A DNA stretch of 42,822 nt from Chloroflexota bacterium (GCA_020349245.1 CP070764.1:3210931-3253752); one strand, 5' to 3'; counted from the first letter of the stretch, positions 17,442-26,795 are shown. Numbers and translations: made by a program. Notes: generated by a model not told the origin, from the sequence alone.

Positions 17442-18215
17442 TTAATATGTCAGCTCCCAAGCCTTGGCTTCTACCACATCCACCGTGAATCCCTCGGTCT
17501 CAGCGCCAGCGATATTAACCCCAAAAGTACCCTCACTATAAGTGGAGTCACTCACTTCACCAACCTGGAACCCGTTTACATAAAGCTGCAACCGATCTCC
17601 TTCTGCCCATACGCCTAGGCGTTGGGTTTCTACAGCCCCCGCGGCAATCTTTGGGTCTACTGTCCAATTGGCTAAATCCGTAAAACCTTCTCCATCCCAA
17701 ATACGCAGCTGGTAAGATCCATCGCAAGCCACATTAAACAAATATCCCTGGGTATTGTCCGGTGCTCTAAACAGGATGCCATATCTGTCCTTTCCCTGGC
17801 AGGGTTCGCCAGGTGAAAAAACGACCTCGAGATAGAAATCACTCATTGGTGGATAAGACATTGTCCAAGAGTCGAAACTGTTCGCTTTCTTGGCTGTAAG
17901 CACAAGCTTTCCTTCACGCACTTCGGACTTTGCCATGTCATTGTCAAATTGATACCAGGTTTCGGTGTTGTCTTCAAAAACCGCTCCCCAGACAGATGAA
18001 CCAAGTTGATTCCGTGGATCTGCTTCAGGAGTCGCGGTGGGTGTGATTTCAGGTTCAGAACTCGATGCTTCAGTGGCGATGGTTGCTGGTTGGATCGATT
18101 GGGTTTCTAGAACAGGAGGGCTGGTAACCGGCGCTTCGGAACAGGCGGCTACCATGACTGCAATAAGTAAGAGAATAAAAAGGTAAGGCAGGTTGTGCAG
18201 ATATTTATTGTTCAT
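17442..18215 (-). CDS. Lipoprotein with a concanavalin-like (LamG/DUF1080-type) domain
   Basis: A 257-aa protein starting at ATG 18213-18215, with GGAG 6-7 nt upstream. Its signal peptide ends in the lipobox VAAC (Cys25), followed by a Ser/Thr/Pro/Glu-rich linker to about residue 70. The rest is a beta jelly roll with FDSWTMSYPPMSDFYLEVVFSP, DRYGILFRAPDNTQGYLFNV and LQLYVNGFQVGEV. This pattern is common in DUF1080/LamG-like lipoproteins of Chloroflexota. Two Cys in the domain could form a disulfide (CQGKDRYG and NVACDG). It is predicted as a surface-anchored carbohydrate- or protein-binding module; no catalytic residues are recognised. A strong terminator follows immediately. Confidence 0.82.
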   Translation of the reverse strand: MNNKYLHNLPYLFILLLIAVMVAACSEAPVTSPPVLETQSIQPATIATEASSSEPEITPTATPEADPRNQLGSSVWGAVFEDNTETWYQFDNDMAKSEVREGKLVLTAKKANSFDSWTMSYPPMSDFYLEVVFSPGEPCQGKDRYGILFRAPDNTQGYLFNVACDGSYQLRIWDGEGFTDLANWTVDPKIAAGAVETQRLGVWAEGDRLQLYVNGFQVGEVSDSTYSEGTFGVNIAGAETEGFTVDVVEAKAWELTY

Positions 18216-18324
18216 TGCTGTCTCCGATCCTAAAGTTGGAAAAATAATCTTTTCGCAATCAGTGAGGTTTTAAGGAGCCTTATCTTGTAAAGCAGAGCAA
18301 TGCAAGATTAGCTTCAGGAGGAAA

Positions 18325-18723
18325 TTACATGCTATCTTCCCCCTCTCGTTTCGGCTGCCAGGGCCAGCGGCCCTCGATTTCCACGACTAGCGCCCAGCTG
18401 AGAAAAGTACGGATCAATACCAGCAGGCCTAAAACGATCACACTCTCAAAGGTTGCTTCAAGCGCAACCGTGCGGACGATATCCGCAGCAACCAGAATCT
18501 CCAAACCTAAAAGCAGTGCTTTACCAAGACGAACTTTGAGATCTTGGTAAAGTCCTTCCGATTCGGGTTGAAAGATCGATTTCAGCAGGAAATGGGTTAA
18601 GGCATAAATTATCGCGCCAGCGATGATTGCCACCGCGATAATCTCAATAGCCAGGGCCGCGTATTCAATCCATTCCAGGATGGTTTCACCGCCAGTGGTG
18701 CTGAGGATTATATCGTGTAGCAT
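18325..18723 (-). CDS. DUF1622 family membrane protein
   Basis: A 132-aa protein with three predicted transmembrane helices (about 17-45, 68-90, 92-115). It starts at ATG 18721-18723; AAGGAG lies 10 nt upstream, slightly long spacing. It shows the DUF1622 pattern: an N-terminal helix with AALAIEIIAVAIIAGAIIYAL, then LYQDLKVRLGKALLLGLEILVAADIVRTVALE and FLSWALVVEIEGRWPW. The motif between helices (Arg-x-x-x-Gly-x-x-Leu-x-x-x-Leu-Glu) is typical. Function is unknown. There is a 109-nt gap to the preceding lipoprotein and 178 nt to the META lipoprotein; no firm operon. The polar C-terminus is probably cytoplasmic. Confidence 0.88.
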   Translation of the reverse strand: MLHDIILSTTGGETILEWIEYAALAIEIIAVAIIAGAIIYALTHFLLKSIFQPESEGLYQDLKVRLGKALLLGLEILVAADIVRTVALEATFESVIVLGLLVLIRTFLSWALVVEIEGRWPWQPKREGEDSM

Positions 18724-18901
18724 TTGTGAAGCGCTCCTTGATTAAAATCGCCTTGGTTGCATGCAGAAGTGCCTATTGGTCTGGATCTATTATCATAATT
18801 GGCTGCGTATATTTGACAGAGGTGATTTTTTTCTCAGGAATAGAGTTGTCAATGCCAAGTTTCTCAAGCTGGTTATTTCCTGGGTTGCAGGGATCTAGAT
18901 T

Positions 18902-21406
18902 TTATGGCAGTGGTGGTGCCGGGATCACAGGTGCATTTGCCCCACCAGTGACTTCCACAAAATCTGCGCTGACCCAACCCTGGCTTTCCGTGGAAAGATC
19001 TGCGGGTATCTTGAGTACCCACCAGGTGCCATCCTCGCTGATACCAACTACTTCAGCCCGGGCGCCTATGGGCGCAATGCCATAGCTGAGATAATCTGTA
19101 CTCGGACCGCTGCGCACGTTGACCGGTTGGAGGACAGTAGCAGTTGGCGCGCCGCTTGCTGGCGGGGGAAACTCAATATCACCCAGGGGAGGCGTCGGGA
19201 TGACCGGGACGTCCTCTGCGTTGGTCACTTCGACGAAATCTCCCATCACCCAGCCCCTCCCATCGGGGGCATACGTTATGGAGACTTTCACAACCCACCA
19301 TTCCCCGTCCTCGCTGATGCCAATGACTTCCCCAGAGGTGCCGATGGATACTACGCCATAGCTGCTGTATTGAGCCCCAGGACCACTGCGCACATTGACC
19401 GGTTCGAGGGCAACTGCGGTAGGCACTCCTTCACCTGGAGCGGGAACACTGAAGCCAGGTCCGAGATTGGTGAAGCGCATCGTTCCCGCCACTTCAGCCA
19501 GGTTGAGAACCAGTTCATCTTGGTTTAGTTCATATGAACCCACCCGTTCTAGCAAATCCAGGAATAAGGATGAGAGAGATTCCCCGCCACAGACTGCACT
19601 GGTCAGAACCCCGACATCGATCGTCATAGTTTCACCATCGATGGTGTAGGTGGCGAAACCAGAATTGCAGTCAGCCAAAATTTGTAATCCGCCATCTGGC
19701 TGGAATACCAGGGTATAGTTCTCGGGATCCGTGATAATCGACTGCGAGGCCGGCTGGGTTTCTGTCAGCTCAGTCCAGCCCCATTGGACTCCGGTTAAAT
19801 TGATTCCAGTTTGAGTCGGTGTCAGATAAGTTAGTGACCCGATCACAGCGTCCAGGGTGTTTAGAGTCGGCTCCCAATCTGAATCAATTAAGTTATTCAG
19901 CGTCTCGATTCTTTCGTTGATATATGCCGTTGGATCAGCATCCAGACTTTCCAGCTCATTATCAGATACATCCTCAACAGTGGTAGGTAACTGGTCGCTA
20001 CTCACCGGGTAGAAGAAGCTGATCATACAGCTGTTCTCTTCATTAAATCCTTGGAAGATATAAAATAATCCATCATTTACCACTGGACTCGGATCCTGGA
20101 TGAAGCGTCCCACGTAGCGTAAGCCTGAGAACCAGTCAAATTCCAGATATTCTCCCTGCACAGCCAGATCGTTTGCGCCAGTGACTTCTTCGAAGGGGAG
20201 GATCGGCATACCGGAAGTCGGGAATTCGTCGGGTTTTTCTCGCAGCAGATCCTGCAGTTGATTAACACGCAGGGTGACACTGCTGTCACCTTCCTGTTCC
20301 CACAAGCTTTTATAGTCATCAACCGGGATGATATAAATGATCGGATCTCCGGGCAGCCGGTCCTGGGGATTGACCACGCCGAAATTCACCTGGAGATGAG
20401 CTGGTAAGCCAACCGCACCAGGCGGTAGGCTGTTGTCGTATTCTGTTGCTGGTAAATCATTCGCCTGCCAGAAGTAAGGTAATCCCTGAGTATCCAGGCG
20501 GAGTAAAGCTGGGTCTTCGATGGGGCACCTGGTTGCTGGTTCCGGTTCTTTGTGACGGAAGTAATTCATGGGACTGCCAGAAGGTCCGATGAGAACCAAA
20601 ACCTCCCCACCTTCGTCAAATTTAAATTCTTGGACAGCCGTTAGCATGTCCAGCATATCTTGGAAACGTGAATCTGGGCCGCATTCGGCCAGGGTCAGCG
20701 GGCCGAGTTCCATCTGCATCTGACCGTTTTCAGTCGCAGTGAAATTACCGATCCCGAGGTTGCAGTCCGCCTGGAAATTGAACGAATCATCTTCATTAAA
20801 AGTCAACGTGTAGCTGCTGGGGTCAGCGATCCGTTCCTCGAGATTTGTCTCCGGGATGAAATGGCGCTCCCATGCCCACAGGTTATCCAACAAGTCACCT
20901 GGATTGACCAGTTCGATTTCTGCGGAACCAGCATTCATAAGTCCCATGGTGAAGGATTCGCCGGAGAGCTTCAAATCCCCAGCCAGGAGACCAAATGAAT
21001 TGACTTTGTCAACCAGTTCGAGGAATTGCTGATCGAGAGAGTCTTCACCACAGGCTGCCATGGTCGATGGACCTAAGGAGATGATCAGTGCGCTGCCTTG
21101 TTGAGTGTAAGTGGCACTAACCCTGTTGCAGTCCGCCTTGATCTCTGCGCTGCCATCTGCCCGGAAAACAATCGTGTAATTCTCGGGGTCGGGTACAACC
21201 GATTGGCTGGCGGGTTCTATTTCCACTAGATCGGTCCATTGCCAGGTAATGTCGATGATCTCATCTATAGCTGCGACCTGTACTTCCGGTTCAGGTGTCG
21301 GAGGAATTTCAGTTGGTTCTTCAGTAGGAGTCTCTGTACCACCACCACACGCTGCCAGAACCACCAAGATGAGTAGAAGAACCGTCGGGTAGAGTAATTT
21401 CTTCAT
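18902..21406 (-). CDS. Multidomain lipoprotein: three META-like and two SH3b domains
   Basis: An 834-aa protein starting at ATG 21404-21406, with GGAGGG about 7 nt upstream. Its signal peptide ends in LAAC (Cys20), then a Thr/Pro/Glu linker. Three repeats start near residues 50, 170 and 540 with WQWTDL.E..PASQS, DPENYTIVF..DGS..I.ADCN and L.....CG.DS....FLELL, a META/DUF306-like pattern (the second repeat has WAWERH). Two bacterial SH3 domains near the C-terminus share PVNVRSGP and GEWWVVK (or GTWWVLK). A unique middle part (about 280-520) resembles no domain I can name. It is expected to be a cell-surface protein that binds wall or glycan. Internal duplication is evident from the parallel wording of repeats 1 and 3. 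Confidence 0.85.
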   Translation of the reverse strand: MKKLLYPTVLLLILVVLAACGGGTETPTEEPTEIPPTPEPEVQVAAIDEIIDITWQWTDLVEIEPASQSVVPDPENYTIVFRADGSAEIKADCNRVSATYTQQGSALIISLGPSTMAACGEDSLDQQFLELVDKVNSFGLLAGDLKLSGESFTMGLMNAGSAEIELVNPGDLLDNLWAWERHFIPETNLEERIADPSSYTLTFNEDDSFNFQADCNLGIGNFTATENGQMQMELGPLTLAECGPDSRFQDMLDMLTAVQEFKFDEGGEVLVLIGPSGSPMNYFRHKEPEPATRCPIEDPALLRLDTQGLPYFWQANDLPATEYDNSLPPGAVGLPAHLQVNFGVVNPQDRLPGDPIIYIIPVDDYKSLWEQEGDSSVTLRVNQLQDLLREKPDEFPTSGMPILPFEEVTGANDLAVQGEYLEFDWFSGLRYVGRFIQDPSPVVNDGLFYIFQGFNEENSCMISFFYPVSSDQLPTTVEDVSDNELESLDADPTAYINERIETLNNLIDSDWEPTLNTLDAVIGSLTYLTPTQTGINLTGVQWGWTELTETQPASQSIITDPENYTLVFQPDGGLQILADCNSGFATYTIDGETMTIDVGVLTSAVCGGESLSSLFLDLLERVGSYELNQDELVLNLAEVAGTMRFTNLGPGFSVPAPGEGVPTAVALEPVNVRSGPGAQYSSYGVVSIGTSGEVIGISEDGEWWVVKVSITYAPDGRGWVMGDFVEVTNAEDVPVIPTPPLGDIEFPPPASGAPTATVLQPVNVRSGPSTDYLSYGIAPIGARAEVVGISEDGTWWVLKIPADLSTESQGWVSADFVEVTGGANAPVIPAPPLP

Positions 21407-21739
21407 TTGTTTACCCTCCGTGATTATTATGCATAATATTCTATCCAGTATCAGTCTAGCTGGTGAACTGGTGGATAAGAATCCACCCGAATCTGATAAC
21501 CAAGGACCTGATTTACTTATTTACAACCAGGTTTAGTGTTTTCGATTCAACCACCAAATCAACTGTCTTCCTGAAAATATATCAGATTTTTTAATATCTG
21601 TTGCCGTCGAGAGATTCTACCTCCAAAGTTGCATGCTCAATTGGGACCAATATTGAGCAGGAGGGACCATTTTGCTAGGCGTAAATTTCTCACCCGGTCA
21701 CACCCGGGAATCAGCACCAGAGATGGATCTGGGGTGAGA
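21407..21739. other. Intergenic region with promoter-like palindrome
   Basis: No gene seen. A 14-bp perfect palindrome TATTATGCATAATA lies at 21425-21438, 19 nt upstream of the META lipoprotein start. It contains CATAAT as a -10 candidate, with CTGATA 17 bp upstream as a weak -35 (minus strand, hexamers at 21426-21431 and 21449-21454). It could also be an operator. Confidence 0.4.
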
Positions 21740-24208
21740 TCAGCTCTTCACCTTTTCTCCCTTTGGATCGAACAGTGGTCGCAGGGAAGCTCTCGCCGGG
21801 TAGCGAACACCGACGATCTCGATCTCGAATTTTCCATTATCAATGTACTCCTTGTTCACGCCGTCGGAATGTTTTATTGGTCCTAAGCCAACCGCACCTC
21901 CTAAGGTGTGCCCGTAATTTCCAGTGTGGATTTCGCCAACACGGAGCCCATCACGGAAGATGGGCTCGCCGCCATGCAGAAGAGGTTCGGGATCTTCTAA
22001 TAAGAACTGGACCAGGCGGCGGGTGAGAACACCGGATTCCTTCTGCTTGAGAAACGCTTCTCTGCCGGTGAAATCTACTGGCTTATCGTAATCCACGGTA
22101 AAACCCAGACCAACTTCGAGCGGCGTGTCCAGGTTGTCGATATCGTGGCCGTAATCGCGGTACGCTTTTTCGAGACGCAGTGTATCGAGAGCTTGCAGCC
22201 CGGCATGTTTCAAGCCGAAATCCATACCTGCCTCGGTAATTCTGTCGTAAACGTGCAGGGAGTACTCGCTGGGCACGTACAGCTCCCAGCCTAATTCACC
22301 CAAATAAGTGATGCGCAGGGCGTTGACCAGGGCATAGCCGAGATCAATTTCCCGGATTGTTTGGTAAGGAAACGCAGGATTTGACATATCAGCCGAGGTC
22401 AATTTGTTCAGTAATTGGCGTGATTTTGGTCCCTGGATGTTGATCAGCGAGTAGGCAGAGGTTACATCGGTAACGGTAACGTGAGCTTCAGCAGGGATGT
22501 GCCGCTTAAGCCAGGTTATGACATGGGTGTGGATCGACCAGGAGCTGACCACCTGGTATTTATCTTCTGCCAGACGGGTGACGGTTAAATCCGCTTCGAT
22601 GCTGCCGCGTTCGTTCAACCAGGTGGTGTATACGCAGCGACCGATATCTACCGCGATGTCTCTGGCGCAAATGCGGTTGAGAACAATCTCCGCATCGCGA
22701 CCCTGGACCAGGAACTTCGACATGGGTGTTAAATCCATTAAGATCACGTCCTCGCGGGCAGCTTTATGTTCTCCAGCAGTGTATTCAAACCAATTCTGGC
22801 GTTTCCAGGAATACTCCGCGATGGGTTTCACTCCCTGGGGGGCGAACCAATCTGCAAATTCCCAACCATCTGATTCGCCAAACCAGGCACCTGCAGCTGC
22901 CAAGCGATCATGAAAGGGTGATTTCCGAATACCTCGGGCGGATTGAAAATGCAGGTTTGGCCAGCCTTCCGCATACTGCCAACCCAGCATCTCCACTGTC
23001 CGGTCGTAGAGGTATTGGGGGTTGTTGCGAAATGGGGACATGCGTTCGATATTGATCTCGCTAATATCCACCGGCGGGTGCCCATCCACGATCCATTGAG
23101 CGATGACCTGTCCCGCACCCCCGCCGAGCAGGATGCCCAGCGAATTAAAACCAGCTGCGACAAAGAAATTTCTTAATTCGGGCGCTTCCCCCATCATCGG
23201 ACCCATGTCCGGAGTAAAGCTTTCCGGACCACAGAAAAGCATGTGCACGCCTGCCTCTTTAGCAATCGGAATGCGCTTCATCGCTTTTTCCAGGTAAGGC
23301 ATCAGACGATCCCAGTTGGGAGGGATCTCGCCAAAACTGAAGTCTTCAGGAATGCCTTTCATTCCCCATGGTTCTGCGATCGGTTCAAACATGCCAACCA
23401 TCAATCCACCCGTCTCTTCGCGCAGATACAGGTACAATTCTGGATCTTCAACGATCGGGAGATCAGGATTTACTCCTTCGATGGGTTCAGTGATCAGGTA
23501 ATAATGCTCGGAAGCCTGGAGAGGTACGTTAACACCGGCCATCTTCCCCACCTCGCGAGCCCAAATCCCACAGCAATTAACCACATACTCTGCTTCGATT
23601 ACCCCCTGGTCGGTCACCACACCACGCACCCGTCCATTTTCTTGCTGGATGCCGATCACCCGGGTATCTTCCAGGATTTTTGCCCCTCCCATCCGGGCTC
23701 CTTTGGCGAGTGCTATCGTCGTATCAACCGGGTTTGCTCTTCCATCCAGCGGGTTAAAGAAACCGGCGAGAAGGTCATCTGTATGAAGCAGGGGCCACAG
23801 TTTTTTCACTTCTGCAGGAGAAATTTGTTCGACGTCGATTCCGTACCCACGAGCAAAATCGGCCTGCCGGCGGAGACCTTCCAACCGTTCAGCATTGCTG
23901 GCCACCTCTAGATAGCCAACTGGCTTAAAACCAGTGTCCTGACCGGTTTCTTCACCCAGGCGTCCATATAGCTCTCGGGTGTATTTTGCCATGTTTATCG
24001 TGGTTTCCGATCCGAACCCACCACTGACAATCAAACCTGCAGCATGCCATGTGGTTCCTGCAGTCAGCTTTGAGCGTTCAAGCAGAAGTACATCTTGCCA
24101 GCCCAATTTTGTCAGGTGGTACGCTACACTGCAGCCAATCACCCCGCCGCCTATAATCACTACCTGGGCTTGGGTTGGGATGCTTCTTTGGGGAATTTGC
24201 TCAGTCAA
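21740..24208 (-). CDS. Dimethylglycine/sarcosine dehydrogenase-like FAD oxidoreductase fused to GcvT domain
   Basis: An 822-aa protein. The start chosen is TTG 24206-24208, because AGGAGG sits 6 nt upstream; the ATG further up has no SD and adds 23 unusual residues. The FAD domain begins with VVIIGGGVIGCSVAYHLTKLGW, followed by the RSKLTAGTTWHAAGL loop. The C-terminal half (about 430-822) is a GcvT/aminomethyltransferase-like domain with the folate-binding region (DLTPMSKFLVQGRDAEIVLN, WELYVPSEY, GLQALDTLRLEKAYRDYGHD). It is likely to demethylate a methylated amine or amino acid and hand the one-carbon unit to tetrahydrofolate. Close relatives act on dimethylglycine, sarcosine or betaine derivatives; the exact substrate is not clear. 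The gene stands apart from its neighbours. Confidence 0.88.
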   Translation of the reverse strand: MTEQIPQRSIPTQAQVVIIGGGVIGCSVAYHLTKLGWQDVLLLERSKLTAGTTWHAAGLIVSGGFGSETTINMAKYTRELYGRLGEETGQDTGFKPVGYLEVASNAERLEGLRRQADFARGYGIDVEQISPAEVKKLWPLLHTDDLLAGFFNPLDGRANPVDTTIALAKGARMGGAKILEDTRVIGIQQENGRVRGVVTDQGVIEAEYVVNCCGIWAREVGKMAGVNVPLQASEHYYLITEPIEGVNPDLPIVEDPELYLYLREETGGLMVGMFEPIAEPWGMKGIPEDFSFGEIPPNWDRLMPYLEKAMKRIPIAKEAGVHMLFCGPESFTPDMGPMMGEAPELRNFFVAAGFNSLGILLGGGAGQVIAQWIVDGHPPVDISEINIERMSPFRNNPQYLYDRTVEMLGWQYAEGWPNLHFQSARGIRKSPFHDRLAAAGAWFGESDGWEFADWFAPQGVKPIAEYSWKRQNWFEYTAGEHKAAREDVILMDLTPMSKFLVQGRDAEIVLNRICARDIAVDIGRCVYTTWLNERGSIEADLTVTRLAEDKYQVVSSWSIHTHVITWLKRHIPAEAHVTVTDVTSAYSLINIQGPKSRQLLNKLTSADMSNPAFPYQTIREIDLGYALVNALRITYLGELGWELYVPSEYSLHVYDRITEAGMDFGLKHAGLQALDTLRLEKAYRDYGHDIDNLDTPLEVGLGFTVDYDKPVDFTGREAFLKQKESGVLTRRLVQFLLEDPEPLLHGGEPIFRDGLRVGEIHTGNYGHTLGGAVGLGPIKHSDGVNKEYIDNGKFEIEIVGVRYPARASLRPLFDPKGEKVKS

Positions 24209-24390
24209 TGTTTGCCTCCTGGGATGTTGGAACTGTTTTTGTTTGTACCTGTGGTCTGATTGTGAAAGTACTCTCAAGTCATGATGGAATTATACAGGTG
24301 ATTATCCGTGTTGGCTTACCCAAATCGGAGGAAATTGATTATCGATTTAATAAGAATGCAAGTGTTATTTTCTTAGAAGGGAGGAGGGTG

Positions 24391-25107
24391 TTATATTTTT
24401 TCTGCCACCACGATCAGCACTGGTTCCTTTTGAAATCCAGATTGGGATAATGATTCGCGCAGCTCGAGACCATTTTGAATCAATTTTCCATCTCCAGCCG
24501 CGATCCGGGCGCGCTGAAGATATGCATCTAAATAATTTTGAACAGATTTTACTGCTTCTTCTTTTGTGGGCTCGGAATCGGTGTTTTTTATCTCGCGAAC
24601 AGTCTTGACGGATACATTCATTTCATCAACGAAGTCCAGGATTTCCTCACGAGCAAAAGTTCGGTCGTGGAGTCTACCGAGACAGGTGTCAACAGCAGCA
24701 GCCCAGTGGTGAATGCGAACTGCGTTGAATTGGGCTTCGCTCATCCCATCTCGATGCATTTCTGTGCAGATGAAATTTCCCCCCACCTTCAACACCCTTT
24801 TCATCTCTCCTAGCACGCGGCCAACGTTCCCCATATGGTGCAGGGAGGCGGAGATATTCACCGTGTCAAAAGTACAATCATTGAAGCTGAGCTGTTCAGC
24901 GTTCGCTTGGACAAATTCACCCGCTAGGTTTCCCTGAGCTTGCTGGCTGTTTCGCAGCATGTCTTTATTGATATCCACGCCGATGATGCCGGTGATATTA
25001 GGCAGGTAGCGCTTCAAAATCTGGATAAACCCGCCTTTTCCTGTGGCCACGTCTAATACATAACCACCTTCCAGATCTCCGAACAACTCTTCAAATGGGT
25101 GCGCCAT
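24391..25107 (-). CDS. Class I SAM-dependent methyltransferase
   Basis: A 238-aa protein. The ATG 25105-25107 follows the stop codon of the aldo/keto reductase by 11 nt; a TTG nine codons earlier would overlap that gene and has no better SD. The core has motif I GGYVLDVATGKGGFIQIL, motif II IGVDINKDML, FDTVNISASLHHMGN, and LGEMKRVLKVGGNFICTEMHRDG at the late strands. The signature is that of ubiquinone/menaquinone-type or small-molecule methyltransferases (Methyltransf_11/31). The substrate is unknown. Tight spacing to the aldo/keto reductase upstream suggests a two-gene operon. The position and the GC content look ordinary. Confidence 0.86.
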   Translation of the reverse strand: MAHPFEELFGDLEGGYVLDVATGKGGFIQILKRYLPNITGIIGVDINKDMLRNSQQAQGNLAGEFVQANAEQLSFNDCTFDTVNISASLHHMGNVGRVLGEMKRVLKVGGNFICTEMHRDGMSEAQFNAVRIHHWAAAVDTCLGRLHDRTFAREEILDFVDEMNVSVKTVREIKNTDSEPTKEEAVKSVQNYLDAYLQRARIAAGDGKLIQNGLELRESLSQSGFQKEPVLIVVAEKI

Positions 25108-25118
25108 GATTCGCCCGC

Positions 25119-26108
25119 CTACTGAGCTGGCCAAGCAGTTAAAATCTCTGAAATCTGTGACATTTGATCCGCCCTTAGAGGACCCAGATCCAATGCGCCG
25201 GCGTTTTCCATCACCTGTTTTCGGGTCTTGAAACCCGGAATAGGTATCATGCGGTCATCCAGGGCCCAGATATATGCCAGTGCTGCTTGGGCGAGGGTAT
25301 GCCCGCCCGCAGTCATTACCTCTCGTAGGGCATCCACCTGCTTTAGACGCTTGGCCGGGAGTCCTTCCTGGAAGTTAAGTCCATGCCGGATATCATTATC
25401 AGGGAAAGTGCTTTCTGGGTCGAATTTTCCGGTTAAGATGCCTTTATTGAGCGGACTCTTATTGATTCCCCCGAGATCGTGTTTTCTGCACAAGGCGCGC
25501 ATCTCCGGGTTGTCGTGATTCACATTCAGGGCGAATTGTATAGCCGTACAGTGTGCACCACCGGCAAAAATCGCAGCTCGATCGGGGAGATCGGTGCTCC
25601 AACCGTAATACCGGATCTTGCCCTGTCCCACCAATTCTTCCAGAATTTCCATTACCCGTGGCGCGAGTTCAGGTGAATAGCTGGCTTCGTGAAATTGGTA
25701 AATGTCTATGTAGTCGGTACCCAATCTGCGCAGGCTGTTTTCACAATCCTGGCGCAGGTTGGTCAGGACCTGGTCATCATCTTTGTAGACTGTTCTCTCT
25801 GCTGCATCGACGATGTGGCCGAATTTTGTGGCGATCACAGCTCCTTCCCGCTTCTTTTTAAGTGCTTCACCCAGGATCTTTTCGCTGTGCCCGGCTCCAT
25901 AATTTGCCGCTGTATCAAAGAAATTAATCCCCGAATCCAGGGCTGCATGGATAGAACGAATCGATTCGCGATCATCGATTGTGCCCCAACCAGCAGGAAA
26001 GGGTTCTTCTCCTGGCTGTTCCCATGTCCAAGGACCGCCGATCGCCCAGCAGCCCATGCCTAAAGCGCTGACCTCAATACCACTTTTCCCAAGTCTGCGG
26101 GTCATCAT
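25119..26108 (-). CDS. Aldo/keto reductase
   Basis: A 329-aa TIM-barrel NADPH-dependent reductase. The start is ATG 26106-26108, followed directly by a second ATG; GGAGG lies about 9 nt upstream. It has the AKR tetrad: Asp65 and Tyr70 in FFDTAANYG, Lys95 in VIATKFGH and His in YQFHEASYS. A C-terminal IPGFKTRKQVMENAGA fits the NADPH 2'-phosphate loop. The subgroup resembles AKR12/YajO-like broad-range carbonyl reductases. It is translated upstream of a methyltransferase with an 11-nt gap, so the products probably work together or are simply co-expressed. It is divergent from the plus-strand RidA gene, with a 203-nt shared promoter region. Confidence 0.92.
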   Translation of the reverse strand: MMTRRLGKSGIEVSALGMGCWAIGGPWTWEQPGEEPFPAGWGTIDDRESIRSIHAALDSGINFFDTAANYGAGHSEKILGEALKKKREGAVIATKFGHIVDAAERTVYKDDDQVLTNLRQDCENSLRRLGTDYIDIYQFHEASYSPELAPRVMEILEELVGQGKIRYYGWSTDLPDRAAIFAGGAHCTAIQFALNVNHDNPEMRALCRKHDLGGINKSPLNKGILTGKFDPESTFPDNDIRHGLNFQEGLPAKRLKQVDALREVMTAGGHTLAQAALAYIWALDDRMIPIPGFKTRKQVMENAGALDLGPLRADQMSQISEILTAWPAQ

Positions 26109-26208
26109 AGTGGAATTCCTCCATATCTGTTCTGCTGAATAGATTATAGACGATATCTCACGCCTGATCAGATTCCAGGCAATGAGGAACTGCTTTTAGA
26201 ACTGGCAT

Positions 26209-26239
26209 TTGATAGAAAACCAGGCGTGTATAATATGAT
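26209..26239 (+). promoter_or_regulatory. Possible promoter of the RidA gene
   Basis: TTGATA (26209-26214, five of six to the -35 consensus) is followed by TATAAT (26229-26234) at 14 bp and TATGAT (26234-26239) at 19 bp; neither spacing is ideal. It lies 73-103 nt upstream of the ATG, in the divergent region shared with the aldo/keto reductase gene. Confidence 0.35.
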
Positions 26240-26311
26240 TTCCTGAGACGGGTTTATTAGAAGGTTAATGGGTAATGATCCAGGATTGAAAATAGGAATT
26301 GGAGAAAACGA

Positions 26312-26776
26312 ATGACAAAAGAGATTATATCCACAACGAATGCACCGCAAGCAATTGGTCCGTATTCACAGGCAGTTAAAATCGGCGGGTTTGTATACAC
26401 TGCGGGACAGATTGCCATCAATCCGGAAACAAGCCAGATCGTGGAGGGCGATGTTACCGCACAGGCAGAACAGGTGATGAAAAATTTAGAGGCTGTTCTC
26501 GAAGCTGCTGGCACCAGCCTAGGTAATGTTGTCAAGACCACGATATTTTTGCGTTTTATGAAAGATTTCAGTTCTGTAAATGAAGTCTACGGCAAGTTCT
26601 TTGGAGCGGGGAAGCCAGCCCGATCAACTGTAGCGGTCAGCGCCCTTCCTCTGAAAGCCCTGGTTGAGATCGAAGCAGTCGCTCTTGTCCCGGAAGGGGC
26701 AGGTGCGGAAGACCCGGCGGTGGAAAAAAAGGGGGCAAAGAAAAAAAAGAAAGCGAAAGGTAAAAAGAAGAAATAG
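26312..26776 (+). CDS. ridA: RidA family (YjgF/YER057c/UK114) deaminase with lysine-rich tail
   Basis: A 154-aa protein starting at ATG 26312, with GGAGA about 6 nt upstream. Residues 1-126 are a complete RidA domain: AIGPYSQAVKIGGFVYTAGQIAINP near the start, then Arg104 in GKPARSTVAVSALP and Glu119 in LVEIEAVALVP, the pair that binds and activates water to hydrolyse reactive enamine/imine intermediates. Residues 127-154 are an added tail with 12 lysines in the last 16 residues; RidA proteins usually end near 125-130. The tail is encoded by A-rich sequence with slippery heptamers. It may bind nucleic acid, lipids or a partner. It is the only plus-strand gene between 1 and 33.6 kb. The enzyme part is safe and the tail's role is unknown. 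Confidence 0.93.
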   Translation: MTKEIISTTNAPQAIGPYSQAVKIGGFVYTAGQIAINPETSQIVEGDVTAQAEQVMKNLEAVLEAAGTSLGNVVKTTIFLRFMKDFSSVNEVYGKFFGAGKPARSTVAVSALPLKALVEIEAVALVPEGAGAEDPAVEKKGAKKKKKAKGKKKK

Positions 26777-26795
26777 TGGTGATCCACCTCACCAC
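26776..26795 (+). terminator. Hairpin at the RidA stop codon
   Basis: A 7-bp stem GTGGTGA/TCACCAC with a 6-nt loop overlaps the last base of the TAG. No T-run follows. It is a possible weak terminator or 3'-end structure. Confidence 0.3.
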
